Below are positions 24,285 to 32,658 of a stretch of DNA of 64,000 nt, piece by piece. Source of the stretch: JAEWWD01 sp964440115 (lineage in GTDB: Bacteria; Bacillota; Clostridia; Christensenellales; CAG-138); assembly GCA_964440115.1 (NCBI GenBank), contig CAYTPV010000002.1, positions 434,001-498,000 on the forward strand. Direction: 5' to 3'. Positions within the stretch are counted from its first letter, which is position 1, and each line of letters opens with the position of its first letter. Position numbers and translations under genes: made by a program. The notes beneath the pieces are model-generated. The model was not told the DNA's origin and did no database searches. It saw only the letters and a program-made list of their open reading frames with translations.

Positions 24285-26072
24285 ATGGTTAGCGAACGCT
24301 TGCACGCGCTTAGAATGTTGATGCTGCAGCACGGGATGGATGCATATCTCGTGCCTACTTCAGATTTTCACGCTTCTGAATATATCGCTGAACATTTTCA
24401 GGCGAGGCGATTTCTATCCGGTTTTACCGGGTCGGCGGGAACGCTCGTTGTTCTGCGCAGCGAAGCGGGCCTCTGGACGGACGGACGGTATTTTTTGCAG
24501 GCGGAGCAGGAATTAAGCGGTTCCGGTATTGTGCTGTATCGCATGGACGAGGATGGCGTACCGACCATTGGGGAATTCTTGAAGGAAATGCTGCCCGAAG
24601 GCGGCGTGCTGGGACTGGACGGCCGGACTGTGGACGCGGGCTTCTGCGAAGCCCTGCGCGATACCGTGGGTCAGGCGGGCTTGCGCATCAACTATGAGCA
24701 TGACCTTGCGGACGATGTGTGGGAGAACAGACCCCCTCTGCCATCTGCGCCCGCGTTTTTGCTGGAACAGCGGTATGCAGGCGTATCAAGTGCCGAGAAG
24801 CTTATGGAACTGCGGCAGGAAATGGCGCGCAAGGGCGCGTCCGTACATGTGCTGACCACATTGGACGATATTGCATGGCTTTTCAATATCCGCGGCGGCG
24901 ATGTGGAATACACGCCGGTCATGCTCGCGTATGCAGTTATTGAAAAGGAACGCGCCTATCTGTTTGCGGATGAGAATAAACTCAACGATGAAATACGTGC
25001 GGCATTGGCCGAAGTCAATACCCAAATACTGCCCTACGACGATCTTTACGAATTCGTGTCGCGTTATGGTAAGGAAGATTGTGTATTGATTTGCAAGAAG
25101 CGGGTGAATTACGCGCTTTATACTGTACTGAGCGCATGTGCCAATATCATCGATGGGGGTAATCCTACAACTCTGAAAAAGGCAATTAAGAATACCATTG
25201 AAATAGAGAATATGCGCAGCGTGCATGTGCAGGATGGCATTGCTGTAACAAAGTTTATATATTGGGTCAAGACGCATGCCGGAAAAGAAGAAATAAATGA
25301 AGCGTCTGCAGCAAAACGCATGGATGCTTATCGTATGGAACGGCCCGGCTGCATAGGCCCGAGTTTTGCAACCATAGCCGGTTATGGTGAAAATGCCGCC
25401 ATTGTGCACTATCATGCTGCGGATGAAGGATCGCGAAAGATTAAGCCGGAAGGGTTGCTGCTGCTCGATTCCGGCGGGCAGTATTTCGGGGGCACGACGG
25501 ATATCACACGCACGATCGCGCTTGGCACTGTGCCGCCCGAGCAAAAGCACTCGTATACTCTGGTGCTGCAGGGCATGCTGCGGCTAGCGAACCTGCGCTT
25601 TCCATATGGGTGCAGAGGGAACAATCTGGATGCTGTCGCGCGAGCCCCGCTATGGGCGCAGCACATGAATTATAACCACGGTACGGGCCATGGCGTAGGA
25701 TACATGCTGTGCATTCACGAGCAGCCCAATGCGTTCCGTTACCGGCAGATACCGAACGAAGAGGCGTGTGTGTTGGAGCCGGGTATGCTGACATCCGATG
25801 AACCGGGCATATATGTTGCCGGCAAGTACGGAATCAGGACAGAGAACCTGATATTGTGCAAAGAGGCGGAGCAGAACGATTTCGGGCGTTTCTTATGCTT
25901 TGAAACATTGACGCTGGCGCCTATCGATTTAGACGCAGTAGATTCTTCGCTTCTTTCCCCGCAGGAAAAGCAGTGGCTCAATGAATACCACGCCCGCGTA
26001 TATCATTCTATTGCACCGCATCTGACGGAGGATGAGAGAAACTGGCTTTTTGAAGCGACGCTGCCTGTATGA
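24285..26072 (+). CDS. M24 family Xaa-Pro aminopeptidase (three-domain type)
   Basis: A 595-residue cytosolic peptidase of the long, three-domain aminopeptidase P form. Two creatinase-like N-terminal domains include GFTGSAGTLVV and LWTDGRYFLQAEQEL. The C-terminal pita-bread domain has the dimetal ligands: Asp in LLDSGGQYFGGTTDITRT (two Asp), His in GTGHGVGYMLCIHE, Glu in MLTSDEPGIY and Glu in GIRTENL. It removes the first residue of peptides with Pro in position two. GGGAGG precedes the ATG. The 3' end converges on the LysM-GH18 gene with 27 bases between stops. Confidence 0.92.
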   Translation: MVSERLHALRMLMLQHGMDAYLVPTSDFHASEYIAEHFQARRFLSGFTGSAGTLVVLRSEAGLWTDGRYFLQAEQELSGSGIVLYRMDEDGVPTIGEFLKEMLPEGGVLGLDGRTVDAGFCEALRDTVGQAGLRINYEHDLADDVWENRPPLPSAPAFLLEQRYAGVSSAEKLMELRQEMARKGASVHVLTTLDDIAWLFNIRGGDVEYTPVMLAYAVIEKERAYLFADENKLNDEIRAALAEVNTQILPYDDLYEFVSRYGKEDCVLICKKRVNYALYTVLSACANIIDGGNPTTLKKAIKNTIEIENMRSVHVQDGIAVTKFIYWVKTHAGKEEINEASAAKRMDAYRMERPGCIGPSFATIAGYGENAAIVHYHAADEGSRKIKPEGLLLLDSGGQYFGGTTDITRTIALGTVPPEQKHSYTLVLQGMLRLANLRFPYGCRGNNLDAVARAPLWAQHMNYNHGTGHGVGYMLCIHEQPNAFRYRQIPNEEACVLEPGMLTSDEPGIYVAGKYGIRTENLILCKEAEQNDFGRFLCFETLTLAPIDLDAVDSSLLSPQEKQWLNEYHARVYHSIAPHLTEDERNWLFEATLPV

Positions 26073-26099
26073 GCATTGCCTCAGAAGTGTTTGCGGCGG

Positions 26100-27227
26100 T
26101 TACGTGATTGCAAGCGGTTTTCTGATTTCGAACATCACGGCTGTCGCCTGGAAGCTCTCCAACGTGTACATGCAGATTTTCGAGTAGCTTGCGCCGCAAA
26201 GATTATAATCCCCGATCAGCTGTAATGTTTCTCGGACGCCCTCGGCCCCGTTGGAACAGATCACATGATGGACGCCTGTGGCGTCAAGGTATTCAAAGTA
26301 TGTCGTATGCAGCTGCGGGTCGAACTGAACTTCTGCGTTCATGGATTGCCTCAGAGCGCCAGCCTCCGAAAGTGACAGCGATCGGGAGATACTTTCTGTG
26401 GGGTTGATCATTTGCCAGTCATTGCAGCAATTCGGCATGCCCAATAGCAGCATTTGGCTGGAAAACATGCTTGTTGCGTATTCCAGCGCATCCTGCAGTT
26501 CATCGAGCATTGTTCCGTCCGCGGGCAGACATTCATTGTTCATGATGATGATGTAATTCACGAATCTGGCGAATTGTATATATTGAATGGCTTCGTTCAA
26601 ACGCTCCCTTTGCTGCGTAATGGAGTTCAGCCGTACTGTGACGGCTGTAATGTATCCGAGTACCCGCAGGCGTTCAGAGATTGACTGCAGAAATTGGGCA
26701 TACTGGCTGTAATCAGCGGGATCGATATATTCAAAATCAATGATGAGCCCATAATACGATTTTTCCTGCAGATAACGCAGGGTTTCATTCAAAAGAGTAT
26801 ATCGCGCTTCAGGATTGATGAGTATGGCGTGCGCCAGATCGGTAGAGTACGCTCCAGTTTGGTCGGTGTTGGAAATAACCATCATTGGGCCTACGCCGGC
26901 TTCGTGTGCCGCCTGAATAAGCGCTGTATCGTCCTTCGCAGTAAGCGTACCATCCGGCTGCGCGATATAACTCAAGGGACTTAACCAGGATAAATACGGA
27001 AGTATTTCGTTTAGTGCCTGCGTGGGGATATCACAGCAGGTGAACCCGTTGACATTGATCACTTTACGCACACCGGCTGAATATGGAATGTGTATGATAA
27101 GCCCGACTGTAATGCTGTCCGGCAATACGACTTCAGGGTTTGCCAAACGAAGCAGTTCGGGCGAAATGTTGAATTTACGGGAGATGGAATAAAATGTATC
27201 GCCCGGCTGCACCGTATACTCTATCAA
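26100..27227 (-). CDS. LysM domain plus glycoside hydrolase family 18 (SleL/YaaH-like)
   Basis: About 375 residues. The N-terminus is a LysM domain (YTVQPGDTFYSISRKFNIS, then PDSITVGLIIHIP), which binds N-acetylglucosamine glycans. The rest is a GH18 barrel with the catalytic Glu in YYGLIIDFEYI, the arrangement found in spore-cortex enzymes SleL and YaaH. No signal peptide is seen, as in spore-packaged relatives. The start is uncertain: TTG at 27227 has AAAGGG ten bases upstream and gives MIEYTVQPGD; GTG at 27236 is the alternative. An open frame continues to 27458 but lacks homology. Implies possible sporulation, without proof. Confidence 0.78.
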   Translation of the reverse strand: MIEYTVQPGDTFYSISRKFNISPELLRLANPEVVLPDSITVGLIIHIPYSAGVRKVINVNGFTCCDIPTQALNEILPYLSWLSPLSYIAQPDGTLTAKDDTALIQAAHEAGVGPMMVISNTDQTGAYSTDLAHAILINPEARYTLLNETLRYLQEKSYYGLIIDFEYIDPADYSQYAQFLQSISERLRVLGYITAVTVRLNSITQQRERLNEAIQYIQFARFVNYIIIMNNECLPADGTMLDELQDALEYATSMFSSQMLLLGMPNCCNDWQMINPTESISRSLSLSEAGALRQSMNAEVQFDPQLHTTYFEYLDATGVHHVICSNGAEGVRETLQLIGDYNLCGASYSKICMYTLESFQATAVMFEIRKPLAIT

Positions 27228-27255
27228 ATCTGTCACACCCTTTAAAAAACATGCT

Positions 27256-27283
27256 AATATATATGCGCGGCCAATTTTTACAA
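27256..27283 (-). promoter_or_regulatory. Promoter of the LysM-GH18 gene
   Basis: On the minus strand TTGTAA (27278-27283) and TATATT (27256-27261) are 16 bases apart, giving a leader of about 20 bases. The sequence sits in the short divergent region shared with the YARHG lipoprotein gene. Confidence 0.45.
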
Positions 27284-27363
27284 TGCAGGGACGGCAAAAA
27301 GGCTTGAATTGGAATGCTGTTGGTGATATGTCTATAGCAAGCATGACCTGCGGTGGGGGACAT

Positions 27364-28605
27364 ATGAAACGATTATTAGTACTTGTAATGGTATTGCTGC
27401 TCTTTGGGATTTGCGCATGTTCTGCGCCGGTCCAAGAAAAACCTGACTTTTCAACCATGTCACCACCTGTGCCGGCAACTGCTGAACCAAATATGCCGGA
27501 TGCCCAGACCCAATATCTTGGCTTTATTCATGATACGCTTGTGCCGCAATACGGGCTTTCCAATATGGCAGCAGTGCGATATCTACAGGAATCCAGCGAG
27601 CCGCTGGGCATGAATGAACAGTGCTTGGGGATTATGAGTGCTTTGATGGCGGATCTGGACCAAGACGGCATCGATGAACTGATTGTGGCGGTATGCACGC
27701 AGAAACAAACTGTGCGCGGGCCCGATCAGGTTGTATCGGTACAGGTTTACACCTGCGCGGGGGGCGGCGTGCAGCGGGTGCCCGGACCGGAGGACGCGTT
27801 GGTATCGGTAGTGAGCGACGAGGGTACGGCACATTTCGGTTCGGAGTATTCCTTGACTCTATGCCTTGGCGAGCAAAATCTGATTTATTCATACTTTCAG
27901 GGGGAAACGGGCGACTCTGGCTGGGAAGAACATATCGCCTACCGTATGAAGGATGGAAAACTGCAAAAAGCCATGGATGTCGAGAACCTGCTTGGAGCGG
28001 GGGAATATGGTGTGGTGGCACGCGTGCTGCCCGATTGGCTGGATGCGGATCTGCAGGGCGTATCCCGCGTATCGGTAGAAAACTATGGTGAGGACAGTGT
28101 TCTGCTGTTTGCGCAGGCGCAAAATCCCGATGAATTCTATGTTCTGCCGGGAGAATACCATGATCTGTATGCAAGCCAGCAGCAGGCAATGGACGCCGTG
28201 CTGCGTCCTCTGAAGAATGTTCCTGCGAAACGGATACTGGATGAGCAGTGGCAGGATGATACAGGCATTCTCACATGGCTGGGCCAACCGGAACCTTCGT
28301 TTTCGCCGCCGCCGCAGCCTACTGAGGAGCCCGTTTCGTTGGAGAATTTCATACTTGAGGGCAGGAACCGCGAATATGCGTATGCGGAACTTGACGCCTA
28401 TTCCCAAGAGGAGATTGCACTAGTGCGCAACGGTATGTACGCACTTTCCGGCAAGATATTCAACAAACAGGAGAACAGTGATTATTTCTCTGAGTGCTCC
28501 TGGTACTCCCCGGTGGCGAAGAATGTTGACAGCTTACTCAACGACAATCAGCGAGCAAATATCAAACTTTGTGTGCAGTACGAAAAAGATCACGGCTGGA
28601 AGTAA
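27364..28605 (+). CDS. YARHG-domain lipoprotein
   Basis: A 413-residue protein with a lipoprotein signal (MKRLLVLVMVLLLFGICAC, lipobox near Cys19), so membrane-anchored outside. An acidic middle region includes LMADLDQDGIDELIVAVC, an EF-hand-like/FG-GAP-like aspartate loop. A Pro-rich linker (SFSPPPQPTEEP) leads to a C-terminal YARHG-type domain: AYSQEEIALVRNGMYALSGK, then YFSECSWYSP. YARHG domains are secreted modules of unknown function. The start is the ATG at 27364; the ribosome site is weak (GGTGGGGG). It is divergent from the GH18 gene. Confidence 0.82.
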   Translation: MKRLLVLVMVLLLFGICACSAPVQEKPDFSTMSPPVPATAEPNMPDAQTQYLGFIHDTLVPQYGLSNMAAVRYLQESSEPLGMNEQCLGIMSALMADLDQDGIDELIVAVCTQKQTVRGPDQVVSVQVYTCAGGGVQRVPGPEDALVSVVSDEGTAHFGSEYSLTLCLGEQNLIYSYFQGETGDSGWEEHIAYRMKDGKLQKAMDVENLLGAGEYGVVARVLPDWLDADLQGVSRVSVENYGEDSVLLFAQAQNPDEFYVLPGEYHDLYASQQQAMDAVLRPLKNVPAKRILDEQWQDDTGILTWLGQPEPSFSPPPQPTEEPVSLENFILEGRNREYAYAELDAYSQEEIALVRNGMYALSGKIFNKQENSDYFSECSWYSPVAKNVDSLLNDNQRANIKLCVQYEKDHGWK

Positions 28606-28618
28606 TGCTTGCATATAA

Positions 28619-28650
28619 TAAGCCCCTTTGCCATTTGGCAAAGGGGCTTA
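28619..28650. terminator. Bidirectional hairpin between convergent genes
   Basis: TAAGCCCCTTTGCC and GGCAAAGGGGCTTA form a perfect 14-base stem with loop ATTT, placed between the YARHG gene and the convergent isomerase gene. T-runs are short on both sides. Confidence 0.8.
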
Positions 28651-28669
28651 CATGTAACGTTGTAATTCA

Positions 28670-29497
28670 TTATTCGCCGCAATACTCGCTCAATCCTGCG
28701 AATAGTTTCTGGGCAACAATACGGCTGTCTTCTTCCCAGTGTTTGCGGCTGATGAGTTCTATCGACCAGGGGCCGGTATACCCTGTTGCGCGGATGGAGT
28801 CCGCGTATTCTTTGAGCGGGATATCCCCTTCGCCCGGATAATACGCGCGCTGCACTTCTTCATCCCACGCTTCCCCCGCATACGGCCTTCTGCCGTCGCA
28901 GAAATGGATGTTGCACATGAGGTCCTTATCCATTTTCGCGACATCGTCCGGCGTTGTCTCGCCGCCCGCATAGAAATGCCATGTATCGATGGATATGCCT
29001 GTGTTAGCAAGCCCTACTTCATCAAGCACCTGCAGCCCCAAGGCGAGGGAATGTATGGGCGCCCACGCCATGGTTTCAAGCTGTATGCGTACGCCATAGG
29101 GAGCAGCCATTTCAGCAAGCTTGCGGATGTTCTTTGCCGTCATGCGCCGCGCCTCCGGCCAGCTAAGTTCCGAAAGCTCCGTCAGCGGGCATACCTGCAG
29201 CGTCTTGCAGCCAATCGCCTGCGTAATGGGCGCAAGGTACTCCATTTCCGAGAATATGCGCTTGCGTTCTTCAGGCCGCATGCTTTCTACCCCGAAAATG
29301 TCGTTGACGCATACGGGGGTAAGGCCGTATTCCTTGAGCATGCCGACGACGTCCTGCGGCGTGTTTCCAATGCTCAGGTAATTGCGCAGCTTGGGCACCG
29401 AAATTTCTACGGCGTTGAAGCCGCATTCATGCGCCAGCCGGAAAGACGTACGCAGGTTCATGTGCTTGATGGAATTCAGATGCAGCGATTTGAGCAT
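28670..29497 (-). CDS. Sugar phosphate isomerase/epimerase (xylose-isomerase-like TIM barrel)
   Basis: A 275-residue AP-endonuclease-2-type barrel. Likely metal ligands are Glu in IQLETMAW, Asp in GISIDTWHF, His in CNIHFCDG and Glu in WSIELIS. Such proteins isomerise or epimerise sugars, inososes or ketoacids. AAGGGG precedes the ATG at 29497. It follows the alcohol dehydrogenase gene in the same direction with 17 bases between, so the two probably act in one oxidation-isomerisation route on a polyol or sugar. Substrate cannot be read from sequence. Confidence 0.87.
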   Translation of the reverse strand: MLKSLHLNSIKHMNLRTSFRLAHECGFNAVEISVPKLRNYLSIGNTPQDVVGMLKEYGLTPVCVNDIFGVESMRPEERKRIFSEMEYLAPITQAIGCKTLQVCPLTELSELSWPEARRMTAKNIRKLAEMAAPYGVRIQLETMAWAPIHSLALGLQVLDEVGLANTGISIDTWHFYAGGETTPDDVAKMDKDLMCNIHFCDGRRPYAGEAWDEEVQRAYYPGEGDIPLKEYADSIRATGYTGPWSIELISRKHWEEDSRIVAQKLFAGLSEYCGE

Positions 29498-29514
29498 ATG
29501 GTTCCCCTTTGCAA

Positions 29515-30567
29515 TTATTCTTCAGGGTAAATAATGACCTTGAGCGCCTTGCCCGCGCGCAGCAAGTCGAGCCCTTGCTGATACTGGCTCAGCGGCAGCT
29601 GATGCGTAGCGATCTCATCGAGCGGCAGAAGATTGCTTTCGATGATGCGCGCCGCCTTTTCGTAATAGTACTTGCCCAGGAAGCAGCCGTGTATCTCCAC
29701 TTCCTTTTTCACGATCTCACCCAATTTGATATTGGGGGATGCCGTCTCGTCATGCCCGAACATGAGCACTTTGCCGCCGGTGCGGACCATGTTGATGGCC
29801 GTCATAAGGAACTGGCCGACAGCTTCCACGCAGTGATCCACGCCCAGCCCGTTGGTTTCCTCAAGACAAATGGCCTTCAGGTCTTCCTTGGTGGGGTCTA
29901 CTACACGGGTTGCGCCGACTTTGAGCGCCTTTTCTCGGCGGTACTGATGCGGTTCGGAGACGATGACTTTTGTAGCACCGTTGGCTTTGGCAAGTGCGGT
30001 AAAGAGCTGGCCGATCGGTCCCGCGCCGAGTATGCAGACCGTCTCGCCCGCCTGAATCTTTAACTTTTCGATGCCGTACCCTACGCAGGAGAGCGGCTCA
30101 GCAAGCGCCATTCGGTGGAACGGTGTATCCTGTGCGATTTTGTATGCGGAACCTGCGGGGATAACGGCAAAGCTCGCCAGTCCGCCGTCACGGAATATGC
30201 CGCGCGTTGCAGCCTGCCCTTCAATACCCTCCCCGTGCAGAAACAGGTTCTCGCACATTTCGGGGCGGTTGGAGCGGCAGTTGTTGCAGTAGCCGCAGGC
30301 GGGATGCGGATCGACGATAACTTTATCCCCCGGTTTTAATCCGGTGACCGCGGAACCTACCGCGTCCACCTGCCCGCAGAACTCATGGCCGAATATGATG
30401 CCCGGATTGGCGGGATGAAGCGGCGGGTCCATCAGTATGTGCAGATCCGTTCCGCAGATACCCACGCCCAGTATTTTAATTCGGATATCGTCCGGATTTT
30501 TGATTTCGGGTATCGGTCTTTCTTCGTAGGCATACTTGCCTGGTCCCTTAAATACGATTGCTTTCAT
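29515..30567 (-). CDS. Zinc-dependent medium-chain alcohol/polyol dehydrogenase
   Basis: A 350-residue medium-chain dehydrogenase. Catalytic zinc ligands are Cys in GVGICGTDLHI, His-Glu in FGHEFCG, and the acidic residue later; the structural zinc is held by the four Cys in HPACGYCNNCRSNRPEMC. The nucleotide site is VCILGAGPIGQLFTALAKANG, followed by KVIVSEP, compatible with NAD. It resembles sorbitol, threonine and similar dehydrogenases. The start at 30567 has AAGGAG eight bases upstream. It is the first gene of a two-gene operon whose promoter may lie about 200 bases upstream. Confidence 0.9.
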   Translation of the reverse strand: MKAIVFKGPGKYAYEERPIPEIKNPDDIRIKILGVGICGTDLHILMDPPLHPANPGIIFGHEFCGQVDAVGSAVTGLKPGDKVIVDPHPACGYCNNCRSNRPEMCENLFLHGEGIEGQAATRGIFRDGGLASFAVIPAGSAYKIAQDTPFHRMALAEPLSCVGYGIEKLKIQAGETVCILGAGPIGQLFTALAKANGATKVIVSEPHQYRREKALKVGATRVVDPTKEDLKAICLEETNGLGVDHCVEAVGQFLMTAINMVRTGGKVLMFGHDETASPNIKLGEIVKKEVEIHGCFLGKYYYEKAARIIESNLLPLDEIATHQLPLSQYQQGLDLLRAGKALKVIIYPEE

Positions 30568-30922
30568 TTGAGGTCTCCTTCTCATTACAATTTTGTATAT
30601 AGGTCCTTTACAGGCAAATCGGCGTTTTACATACGCAAAGGAACTGCAAAAGGCTTAAAACGTCCATTCCACAGTCATTTCCGAAAAATCATATCGTTAA
30701 TATTTGCTTATGGCTTTATCAAAAAATTTCGTAAACGTTGCGTGAACCATAAATTTATCTAATACATATTAGCATATTTTTTCACAATATACAAGCGAGG
30801 GCGTATTGTTGCGACGCATTCTTTTACCACATCTTGCAGGAAATACGAGTTCAGAATGGAATAATAGCCTTAATAAATAGGATTGCTAAAAAGCACGGTT
30901 TCGCAGAAGAAAGGAGTTTGCC
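30568..30922. other. Divergent intergenic region with long leader of the dehydrogenase operon
   Basis: There is no gene across 355 bases. On the minus strand TTGTAT (30789-30794) and TAATAT (30766-30771), 17 bases apart and with TGC before the -10 box, make a good promoter. It would give a leader of about 190 bases before the dehydrogenase. Within the leader CGTTTTA and TAAAACG can pair around an A-rich loop (about 30622-30661). No known riboswitch class was recognised. The isochorismatase-like gene diverges at 30923. Confidence 0.5.
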
Positions 30923-31447
30923 ATGAAGAAGCTTTTGGTCGTTGTAGACGTACAAAATGATTTTGTTGACGGCTCTTTGGGCAGCGCGCAGGCACAGAGC
31001 GCGGTTGCGCATATGGCGGAAAAGATAAGGAGTTTTCAGGGCGATATCTGCGTGACGCAGGACACACATACGGATAAATACCTGAAGACGCAGGAGGGTA
31101 AGTTCCTTCCTGTGATGCATTGTGTTGACGGAACAGCGGGGCACAATCTGCACAGCGATGTGCTGAATGCGCTGAAAAGCGTGGGGTATAAGACGTTTCG
31201 CAAGGATCGATTCGCGAGCATAGAGCTTATGGAGTACATCAAAAACGGGGGATATGATGAGGTGCATTTGATCGGCATATGCACGGATATCTGCGTCATA
31301 TCAAACGCTCTGCTTATCAAGGCGTTCCTGCCGGAAATGCCGCTGTTTGTCGATGCTTCCTGCTGTGCAGGAACCACTCCACAGATGCACGAAAAGGCGC
31401 TTGACGTTATGGAAGTCTGTCAGGCAGTCATTGAGCACAGAACCTAA
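30923..31447 (+). CDS. Isochorismatase-family cysteine hydrolase
   Basis: A 174-residue alpha/beta hydrolase of the isochorismatase/nicotinamidase fold. The catalytic Asp is in VVDVQNDFVDG, the Lys is in the KTFRKDRF region, and the nucleophile Cys is in IGICTDICVISNALL. TQDTHTDKYL resembles the metal-binding segment of nicotinamidases, so nicotinamide is one possible substrate. AAGGAG precedes the ATG. It is a lone gene facing a convergent minus-strand cluster. Confidence 0.88.
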   Translation: MKKLLVVVDVQNDFVDGSLGSAQAQSAVAHMAEKIRSFQGDICVTQDTHTDKYLKTQEGKFLPVMHCVDGTAGHNLHSDVLNALKSVGYKTFRKDRFASIELMEYIKNGGYDEVHLIGICTDICVISNALLIKAFLPEMPLFVDASCCAGTTPQMHEKALDVMEVCQAVIEHRT

Positions 31448-31459
31448 ATAGCGGTATAT

Positions 31460-31486
31460 AAAAAATGGCCGGCAGTTTATGCCGGC
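31460..31486 (-). terminator. Intrinsic terminator of the small-protein cluster
   Basis: GCCGGCA and TGCCGGC form a stem with loop GTTTA; on the minus strand ATTTTTT follows. It can also slow plus-strand transcription from the hydrolase gene. Confidence 0.85.
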
Positions 31487-31507
31487 TTCAATTATGCTGT
31501 TATTTTA

Positions 31508-31687
31508 TCAACGGTCTCCCCTGATAAGATTCTCGCCGTACGCCAGAAGAGAAGAATATGTTTTCATACTGCTGCAGGTGGAGCTTATTTCATCCCGCGC
31601 ATAATCCGGCAGAGATGCAAAGTACTCCCACGCCCGTCCATTGCTTCTGAGCATAGCGTTCAGATTTTCAAAATGTTCTTCCTGCAC
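31508..31687 (-). CDS. Small protein, paralogue A of a tandem pair, unknown function
   Basis: I do not recognise the family. The 59-residue product starts best at a GTG (31687) with GAGGTGAT just upstream. Its core, AWEYFASLPDYARDE, then MKTYSSLLAYGENL, matches the neighbour's ARQFFNALPDYLQRF and IKTLSGLLVYGVHL, so the two genes arose by duplication. No signal peptide, membrane helix or Cys motif is seen; it is predicted helical and cytosolic. It is the last gene of a minus-strand cluster and is followed by a terminator. Confidence 0.7.
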   Translation of the reverse strand: MQEEHFENLNAMLRSNGRAWEYFASLPDYARDEISSTCSSMKTYSSLLAYGENLIRGDR

Positions 31688-31734
31688 TGATATCACCTCA
31701 AAAATAGAGTGTCCAATCATCGAATAAAGATGCG

Positions 31735-31953
31735 TTACATTTCCCGTGCGGTAGGCGGGCCAAAATCGAGCGAGGGGTATGTTGTGGAGCGCTTGAGGTG
31801 TACACCGTAAACCAACAGTCCGGACAGAGTTTTGATTTTCTCCGGTCGGTAGCTCATAAATCGCTGCAAATAGTCCGGTAATGCGTTAAAAAACTGCCTC
31901 GCCTCAGCGGAGCAGTACAGCAGATCAAACAAATCTTCGTATTCAGACTCCAT
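31735..31953 (-). CDS. Small protein, paralogue B of a tandem pair, unknown function
   Basis: A 72-residue protein of unknown function. The start is the ATG at 31953, three bases after GAGGTGAG. Its ARQFFNALPDYLQRF and IKTLSGLLVYGVHL segments match paralogue A downstream, and a C-terminal extension (TTYPSLDFGPPTAREM) is unique to this copy. Both copies share an Asp/Glu-rich start and an LPDY turn. It lies 47 bases upstream of paralogue A in the same direction, each with its own strong ribosome site. Confidence 0.7.
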   Translation of the reverse strand: MESEYEDLFDLLYCSAEARQFFNALPDYLQRFMSYRPEKIKTLSGLLVYGVHLKRSTTYPSLDFGPPTAREM

Positions 31954-32008
31954 CGTCTCACCTCGCAGGCATATCATACCCAGAATGAGACGCGCCTATT
32001 CGACAAAA

Positions 32009-32374
32009 TTAGAATGAATGACCGCATTTAGGACAATACTGGAAGTCTTCCGCCGTTTCATAGCCGCAGGCCGTACATCGTTTGGCTGCCCTGTATTGAC
32101 AATTGAAATGTAGGGTGTTTATATCAAGCTGAGTCGTTTCACCGCGGGCGATACTGTGTCCAAGCTCTTCAGGAAGCTCACACACCGCACCGCAGCAGGT
32201 CGTTCTGATATAATACCGTTTTTTCCATTTAATCAAAGGAATAAAGAAAAGGCTGAAGAACATGTATGTCATATATAATTCCAGTCTGCCATATTTTCCG
32301 CAGCAGGAGCATACCAACGGTTGATCGAATTCTATTTGTTTTTCGCCGTTGCTGATGCCTATAATGAAAAACAT
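32009..32374 (-). CDS. Zinc-ribbon domain protein
   Basis: A 121-residue protein. It begins MFFIIGISNGEKQIEF and has three Cys clusters: CSCCGKYGRL, an RTTCCGAVCEL pair and the C-terminal ribbon CTACGYETAEDFQYCPKCG. A hydrophobic stretch, MTYMFFSLFFIPLIKW, could be a membrane-associated segment. Such zinc-ribbon proteins are widespread in Bacillota, and their role is unknown. The start at 32374 has GGGAGGAG upstream; the frame continues back to 32509 without support. Confidence 0.8.
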   Translation of the reverse strand: MFFIIGISNGEKQIEFDQPLVCSCCGKYGRLELYMTYMFFSLFFIPLIKWKKRYYIRTTCCGAVCELPEELGHSIARGETTQLDINTLHFNCQYRAAKRCTACGYETAEDFQYCPKCGHSF

Positions 32375-32394
32375 CTCGCGACTCCTCCCAGAAA

Positions 32395-32628
32395 TTATTG
32401 TTTGCCATGATATTGCATGCCCATATATATGAGACCGCTCTCCAGTTCCGCAAGCATTTGCGAAAGACGTTTCTGACGTGTTGCAGGGCGCTTGGCCCTC
32501 GCAATCCATCCGATATAATCATTTTGCTGATAGGCAGGCCTGTTACTGTATGCCTGCATAAGCCCCGCCTGCTCCAGTGCCAGCAGTACATCCTCGGGCA
32601 TCGGGTGAAGGTCTCGCTTCAATGACAT
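32395..32628 (-). CDS. YdeI/OmpD-associated family protein, short form
   Basis: A 77-residue protein resembling the C-terminal part of the YdeI/OmpD-associated (bacteriocin-protection) family: PEDVLLALEQAGLMQAY, then YIGWIARAKRPATRQKRLSQ. The Arg/Lys-rich GWIARAKRPATR helix is the hallmark. Family members of this short form lack the N-terminal DUF1905 domain. AGGAG precedes the ATG at 32628. It sits in a cluster with the DUF1697 and zinc-ribbon genes. No reaction is known. Confidence 0.78.
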   Translation of the reverse strand: MSLKRDLHPMPEDVLLALEQAGLMQAYSNRPAYQQNDYIGWIARAKRPATRQKRLSQMLAELESGLIYMGMQYHGKQ

Positions 32629-32658
32629 ACGCAATGCTCCTTTGCTAGCCGACTAGGG

